Below are positions 58,135 to 64,000 of a stretch of DNA of 64,000 nucleotides, piece after piece. Source of the stretch: Nyssa sinensis (Eukaryota; Streptophyta; Magnoliopsida; Cornales; Nyssaceae); contig CM018032.1 in the NCBI GenBank assembly GCA_008638375.1, positions 57,355,382 through 57,419,381 on the forward strand, in the 5' to 3' direction. Every line of letters starts with the position of its first letter. The stretch's first letter is position 1. Under the pieces are notes generated by a model. The model was not told where the DNA came from. It did not search any database and was given only the letters and a program-made list of their open reading frames with translations. Position numbers and translations under genes: made by a program.

Positions 58135-59275
58135 TTTATATCTTAATTGATCACATTTCAATTATAATTAAAATATAAATTCAAAATACGTAATATTACA
58201 TAATTTACTCAAAAATAAAAATAAAAATTAATGTAAGTAAAACCAATCAGACAAAGTTAGTTCTTGAAAGTTGAAAGTAATGCATAGGCAGGCCACATGA
58301 TCACCGTCAAAACATTCAACATTTGTTAAAGTCAACATCAATCATTAAAATATTATATATTTTGTCCCCTAACAAATACATTAAACTCCATGTGATACTC
58401 AGCATGCCGTTTGTGCCATTTGTCTTCCAATTTCTCAGCTGCCGCCCGCTTTAATTTTTATACATTAGTTATGAGTTGGTCCGAATTGTATTTAAAAAAA
58501 TTATCCTATTAAATGTGCTTGATTCTTCATTAAATTTTTAAGAATAATGCTATAAATTTCAATTTTTTTTATCTCATATCCTTTTATATGAATAAGAGAA
58601 ATATTATTTATCTAATAGGATAAATTTCACTCATATAAAAAGATGAGATTAAAGTAAAATTAAAATAAGAAAATATTAATTATGTTTGGATAATGATTTA
58701 AATATAATTTTTTTAAAAAATTTGTAATTAATTTTTTAAAAATTGTAAAAATATATTTGAATATAATAATTTAAATTTTAAAAAAATTAAAATAAATAGT
58801 TTATTAAACACATATCTCGCGTTTTAAAATTCAAAATTTATTTTAAAAACGTAACCAAACAAAGAGTAAATGTTTAACATTTCCCATATTTTTAAAGTGT
58901 TTTGAGGTGGTCAATCATATGTGCTAGTAAAATCGTGTAGGACAAACTTTTTGACCAATGCCAAAAACTTTCAATGATTTTTATGTTGATTTTGTCATCA
59001 ACTGTAGATTATAGTGTGATTATTTTTTTTACAAATTCTAAATTTGTATATTTTGTAGATATTTTTTATAAAATTAAAAAAAAAAATTAAGTCTATAAAG
59101 GACAACCAACTGCATTCCCACTACATTCAACCACCATAAACTAAAATAAAAAGAAAATATTAAAAAGTTGATAAAATAAATTTTTTAATTTAAAAAATTT
59201 ATGATAATTTTTTTTATCTAAAATACTCAAATAATAAATTTGTGCTACAAAAAAAATTTAACTGTTGATTGCTAT
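58135..59275. other. AT-rich noncoding region
   Basis: No gene or clear element found between the two MITE copies. Confidence 0.4.
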
Positions 59276-59614
59276 GTGCTTGTTTAGATGAATAGTGAAA
59301 AAATATAGTTTGAAAAAAGTATGATTTGAGTTAAGTTTGTGAATGTTTCGATAAATATATTTGAAGTAGACTTAAATGATATTATAATATTTGAATGAGT
59401 TATTAAAAGTGTTAAATGTATTATATAGATAGAAAATGAGCATTTTCGAAATGAAAGTTTGGAAAAGATTTTTTATTAGTACTTTTCTAAAACAAACATT
59501 TAGACTTGAACAGACGTTTTAAAAATATTGAAACAAACATTCAAATATTGTAAAAACTTGATTTAGATTCTGAAATATTCATTTCAGAAATGCAACTGCC
59601 CATCCAAACATGCC
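59276..59614 (+). mobile_element. MITE, copy 2 of a close pair
   Basis: Left end GTGCTTGTTTAGATGAATAG and right end reverse-complemented GGCATGTTTGGATGGGCAG are inverted with mostly transition differences. No convincing target-site duplication was found. Confidence 0.6.
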
Positions 59615-61127
59615 TATATATCTTAATTTCATTAAAAAAATATTCTTAATTAAACTAAAATAGCATTTAAGATACATTTTTAAAAAATTATTAAAAAGTT
59701 TATAAATCAAAGTCTTAAATCCAAAAAATATAACATCTTTTTTATTTAAAGGACTTTATTTTATGATTTTTAGATAAATAAAAAGTATTTATGTTTGTTT
59801 TTTTTTAATTGAAGACTTTATTTTATGAACTTTTCAGTATTTTTTTTATAAAATATATAAGTTATTTTAGTTTAATCAATAATATTTTTTTAATGAAATT
59901 AATGTTAAATTTAACAATTAAATTTTTCTATAGTAAATTTTTATTTTTTATTTTAGGTCTTTTTGATAGAAAAAAATTATCATAAACTTTTTAAATTAAA
60001 AATCTTATTTTAAAAATCTTTTAGTATTTTTACCATAAAATAATCATATAATTTAAATAAAGATAATACTAATATAAATTTAAACTTACATGAGATAAGA
60101 TCTCTAAAGAATCAAATCATTTAAGTTTAAGTTTTTATGCATTTCAATTATTTTACCTTCAATTTTTAAATTATTTATCTAATATAAATTTCAACTTATA
60201 ATAGCTCTCATTTTCGAATGCAGGCGTGTAACATAAAAAAAAATTGCTAGTTGTGTGGGTGTCCTGTCCTGACTTATGGGATAAGCAAGGCACAAGAGGC
60301 GTGACATGTGAAACCGGTGGCCCATAGTTCTGAGAGTGCGCCCACAGTCCCGAACAAAACCTGAAACCGGTCACCGGTTTTGCCTCCCCAATTTTAAAAA
60401 ATAAAGAAGCGGTTTTTCGGTAACAGAACAGAACACGACTTCCCGAAAACCAGGAGCTACGCAGATGGAGCACGCCATCGTGGGGGATTGGGCTCGTTTT
60501 CCACGATATGTGGCGATTCGACCGCACTCTGACACCCTTAGGTGGCTGACACGCGCCCCTTATTTTGGACCCACTTGCATGGCAATGTTTCACCATCAAC
60601 CCCCACCTGTCCTTTTTCGGTGTCCGAACTTTTTCATTATTACTAGTTTACCCCCTCTGTTCAATAAGTACAAACTTGGCACAGGCCGTAATTATTGTCT
60701 TTCTATAATGCAAAGTGGGGGGTTTTGTTTCTACGCCTGGGAATAGTGATTATCGTACCCACCAATGGGGAAATGAGTTTGACTCCAATGATTGGGGAGT
60801 ACAATCACGCGCCATCAAGAAGAGTGGTTTTTTCCGTGCTTTGTCATCTTTTTAAATTGTTGAATGTCTAGTGGATACAGCCCACCACCATTCCTTGAAT
60901 GTGGAAACCTGGTTTTCCAAACGCACTACCGCTCTCTGGGTCCCTGGGAAACAACTGCGGCCTCAAGTACCATCAAACCCAGCGGCCCACTTCATATATA
61001 CATACACATATATCTATATCTATATATATATATATATCTTTCTTACTACTTGTAGAAACCCCTGGAGTGTCTTCTGGCGTTCATACCTCTCTCTCTCTCT
61101 AAAATTTATACAGAAAAAGCAACAACA
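59615..61127. other. LBD upstream region
   Basis: AT-rich to about 60,230, then a distinctly GC-richer stretch (about 60,240-60,640) 0.5-0.9 kb before the LBD start. It probably carries regulatory sequence. An AT/TATATC repeat at about 61000-61040 and a CT run (about 61088-61101) lie in the core promoter/5' UTR. The 142-codon minus ORF in the GC-rich part has no domain. Confidence 0.45.
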
Positions 61128-62092
61128 ATGCGGATGAGCTGTAATGGGTGTAGAGTCCTTCGCAAAGGTTGCAGCGACAATTGCAGCATCAGACCGTGCC
61201 TCCAATGGATCAAAAGCCCCGAGTCCCAAGCCAATGCCACCGTCTTCCTCGCCAAGTTCTACGGCCGCTGCTGGCCTCATGAACCTCATCAACGCCGGCC
61301 CCGAACACCTCCGTCCTGGTTAGTATACGAACACACACGTCTATATTATATATATATATAGATGTATACGTATAATTGTTTCTCTACATGGAATTGAAAT
61401 AGCGTTGTTCTTATTCTTGTTTCCTGTTATTGCAGGGATATTTAGATCGCTACTTTACGAGGCATGTGGGCGGATTGTGAACCCGATTTATGGATCCAGT
61501 CGGGTTGCTTTGGTCGGGAAGTTGGTCGCTTTGTCAGACAGCCGTTGAAGCTGTTCTCAAAGGAGCTCCGATTGTCCAGATTGCGTCAGAAGCGGCCGAG
61601 TGTAGCAATGGGCCGCCATTGAAAGCTTATGATATTCGTCACGTTTCCAAGGAGGACAACTCGAACGATCTTCACCGGGTGAGAACTCGGTGCCGGTTCA
61701 AGCGGTCGGCCGGAAGGCCTAAGGCCAACCGGAATTGTGTCGGTTCGGCTGATGAATCGTGTCGTGATGAGTTGAACAGGTCTTCGAGTCATGAGTCATC
61801 GTTGAGCCACCAGTCCGTGGCAGCGCCGAATGTGGAGGGTGAGAGGCGGGAGACTGAGAGCTTGGCTTCTGAGGAGACGGCTGAGGCTTCCCTTCTGTAT
61901 GGAGTCGAGCCGGAGTCGGTCACCAAGCCCAGTGATGAAGCTGATGATGGCGAGATTGAGCTGGAACTCACTCTCGGATTTGAGCCGGCTTCACGCGGTC
62001 ACAGCGTGAATCCCAAGAACAAAAGAACGAATGACACATCCTATTCTTCAGATGATGATGGCGATTGTAAGATGGAGCTGGGGCTTCATTAG
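61128..62092 (+). CDS. class II LOB-domain (LBD40/41-like) regulator with two apparent +1 frameshifts
   Basis: Exons 61128-61318 and 61436-62092 (intron GT..AG). Exon 1 encodes [20 protein letters not shown] with the C-x2-C-x6-C-x3-C DNA-binding block, then [20 protein letters not shown]. After R47 an extra base (near T61269) throws the GAS block out of frame; in the next frame it reads as expected ([15 protein letters not shown]). Exon 2 starts [20 protein letters not shown]; a second extra base (near A61498) precedes [20 protein letters not shown]. The 3' ~197 codons are open and end [10 protein letters not shown] (LxLxL, EAR-like repressor motif) and KMELGLH. Without the two bases the protein would be about 281 residues. 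The leucine-zipper-like coil of class I is absent, as expected for class II. Class II LBDs act in nitrogen/anthocyanin and hypoxia responses. As written, translation stops early, so this is a recent pseudogene or carries sequence errors. Confidence 0.85.
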
Positions 62093-63919
62093 CGTGATAG
62101 CCCGAGAAATTAAGGTTCAATTTTGACGGTTCAGATCGACTGTTTTTTTTCTTCTTTTTTTTTCACCCTTTATGAAAAAGCGACATGTACAAATGTGATA
62201 CATGTATAAACTTGGAATATTAATTGGGGGATAAAGAAAGGGTCAATCATAATTCTTCTTTTAACTTGGCCACGAACTAATTATTAATTACTAATTTTTT
62301 TTAAAATAATGTTATTGTAAATTTAAGTTTATTTGAATCATAGTAATTTTAATTTTTGAATGATTTTTAATAGTTTTAAATTTTTTAAATAATATTAATT
62401 ATTAAAAAATAAAATCTTTATATATTATTTATGATATGTGTTAATAATTATATTTATTAACTCAATATTATGAAATATAATTTTTTTTATTTAAAAAAGC
62501 AATTATATATAAAATTTTACACAACAAAAATTTTATCTCAATAAAAATATAAAATTATATATTTTTTTGAAACTATAAAATTTTAGAAATTTTTTCATTG
62601 TTTTTACTTTTATTTGAGTTTGTACTCAAATGTTAGATGCTCAAATTCTTTTCAAATTATGAAAGTTTGTGAAAAAAAAATTAGAATTTAAAGCATGAAT
62701 AATTAAAAACTTAATAATTATGAAAAATATAAAATTTTACACAATCGCACAAAGTGTAAAATTTATACTTAAGTCAGATTGGTTTCTTTATCATTAATTT
62801 TGCAGCCAAAATGTGAAGATCATATTGGTTTAGAGAGAAGTACAATAACCGCATCCATTGGATTACTACTTAGAACTAGAGAATGTCATTAGTTGCATTA
62901 AAAATCTGCAAGGAACAAACTAGGCAATCAGGCCCATCATTTGGTACAAGAAAAAACGAACATTCGACTAAATTTTTGAAGCCTCTCATGTGCTTTTTAA
63001 TAGTAAGCCCATGAGGTAGTCTCAAGAATTATTAATGAATGAGTTTAATTCAACGATCTTCATGAAAAACGACCCAAAAACGACCCTAGGGCGAGGAGTC
63101 GCTCCAACTCAACTAATCCTTGGGATTGAACATTACAAACACGATTGCTTCTGGAGCAATTCGAGTCATATGACAACTTTAATTTTGAATTCATTTCGTC
63201 CACGAGAAGACATTTACATCCATAAGATGATTGGTTGAATATTTTCCTTTATAATGCTTTAGAATATTTTCATTTGATCCATTTACACTAAGATTTTGTT
63301 TAGACAATCGGATAAGAATGTGAGATTAAATACGATATAGTTAGAATATAAAATTTTGTAGGATATTGAATATTCTAATTCAGTGTTTAGAACTGATCTA
63401 GATAAAAGGCTTGGATATGTTGTTATGTTACATTCTTATATTTGGATACCTACCAGATTTAAGGTTCGGTTTACAAAAATTATTTTTATAAAAGTCAATT
63501 TTTTTTCAAATATATGCATACGAGGGAACTAAAATTAAAATTTTAATTACAAATCAATTGCAAAATCTAATAACCATAATCACAATATTTTAGAATGTAA
63601 TTGTACAAACATAATTTAAAATATAATAGTCTCTCATTTTTTGGATGACTAAAAAAAAATATGATCCGTATTACTAGAATCATTCAAATCAATGATTACA
63701 TACACACACATAGATGTATAAGTCAATTTATTAATGTAAAAACTACATTAAAAAAAATTGAAACGTATCAACAAAAAAAATTAAACAATAAAAATAAGAA
63801 AAAATTGGTTCTTTAACTTGACTTTTGGACAACATCTTCATCTCTATATTGTAGCGTTGTAACTCTTTTTTATGATGTGACGTTATATTTTTTTTCTAAT
63901 GGAATGAAATAACTCTAAT
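62093..63919. other. AT-rich 3' flank
   Basis: LBD 3' UTR, then very AT-rich sequence. The ORF at 63035-63238 has no recognised domain. No other gene seen. Confidence 0.4.
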
Positions 63920-64000
63920 TAATGGCGGGTCTAGACCATTAATTTAAGGGGGGCAAAAAAATTAAAAAAAAAAATGTAAAAGGGTTTGTTATAAAAGAAT
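63920..64000 (+). mobile_element. start of a hAT-like element, cut by window edge
   Basis: TAATGGCGGGTCTAGACC followed by AAGGGGGGCAAAAAA matches the terminus of the family at 54,432. The other end lies outside the window, so no duplication can be checked. Confidence 0.5.

Noticed and set aside
60171..60599. 142-codon minus-strand ORF upstream of the LBD gene
   Set aside because: It falls in the GC-rich island, where stops are rarer, has no domain or signal and overlaps an ORF on the other strand.
61490..62092. 200-codon ORF as an independent gene starting at its own ATG
   Set aside because: Its first residues are the middle of an LBD domain; it is exon 2 of the LBD gene downstream of a frame lesion.
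1..64000. CRISPR array, operon, phage or bacterial defence system
   Set aside because: No regularly spaced short repeats, no Shine-Dalgarno-led gene runs, and introns plus plant gene families throughout.

Overview
This is a nuclear segment from a flowering plant, almost certainly a eudicot. It is AT-rich, has GT..AG introns, plastid-targeted plant proteins (an ABA4/DUF4281 protein, a MurB-type reductase, a Rubisco small-subunit relic), a CLE peptide precursor, a class II LOB-domain gene, and dense plant transposons (Copia, LINE, tRNA-derived SINEs, hAT-like elements). I cannot name the species.

Layout. 0.4-0.6 kb: last exon of an unrecognised membrane-protein gene. 1.8-2.0 kb: SINE. 2.86-7.35 kb: a decayed minus-strand LINE carrying two nested insertions, a deleted Copia element and a ~0.48 kb DNA transposon. 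7.7-8.3 kb: a SINE with a perfect 13-bp target-site duplication and an RNase H relic. 10.8-16.7 kb: the main gene pair, MurB-like (+) and ABA4 (-), tail to tail with 157 bp between stop codons. 17.7-22 kb: a hAT-like element, then a tandem duplication split by a solo-LTR-like insert. 23.3-24.9 kb: an intact three-exon gene for a Ser/Pro-rich plant protein of unknown function. 25-33 kb: noncoding, with a MITE, a 183-bp tandem repeat and a 1.1-kb hAT-like element. 33.45 kb: tRNA-Val(UAC). 33.9 kb: a small intronless acidic-protein gene. 34.9-39.8 kb: a very young Copia element (one mismatch between 325-bp LTRs, perfect 5-bp TSD). 40.4-41.6 kb: tandem duplications, one holding a hAT-like MITE. 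43.9-45.4 kb: an rbcS pseudogene that keeps both introns and G-box/I-box motifs upstream. 47.8 kb: a CLE gene. 49-60 kb: AT-rich repeats. 61.1-62.1 kb: a class II LBD gene with two apparent +1 frameshifts.

Functional themes. MurB and ABA4 are both expected in plastids, the first tied to peptidoglycan precursor synthesis and the second to neoxanthin/ABA-precursor synthesis. They are transcribed convergently, and nothing shows that they share a pathway. CLE and LBD are a developmental peptide and a repressor-type regulator. Single-base frame lesions in MurB, LBD and the otherwise intact Copia polyprotein could be real decay or leftover sequencing error; ABA4, CLE and the three-exon gene read cleanly. 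I found no CRISPR, operon or phage-like system. The strongest candidate for something unusual is the eudicot MurB gene.
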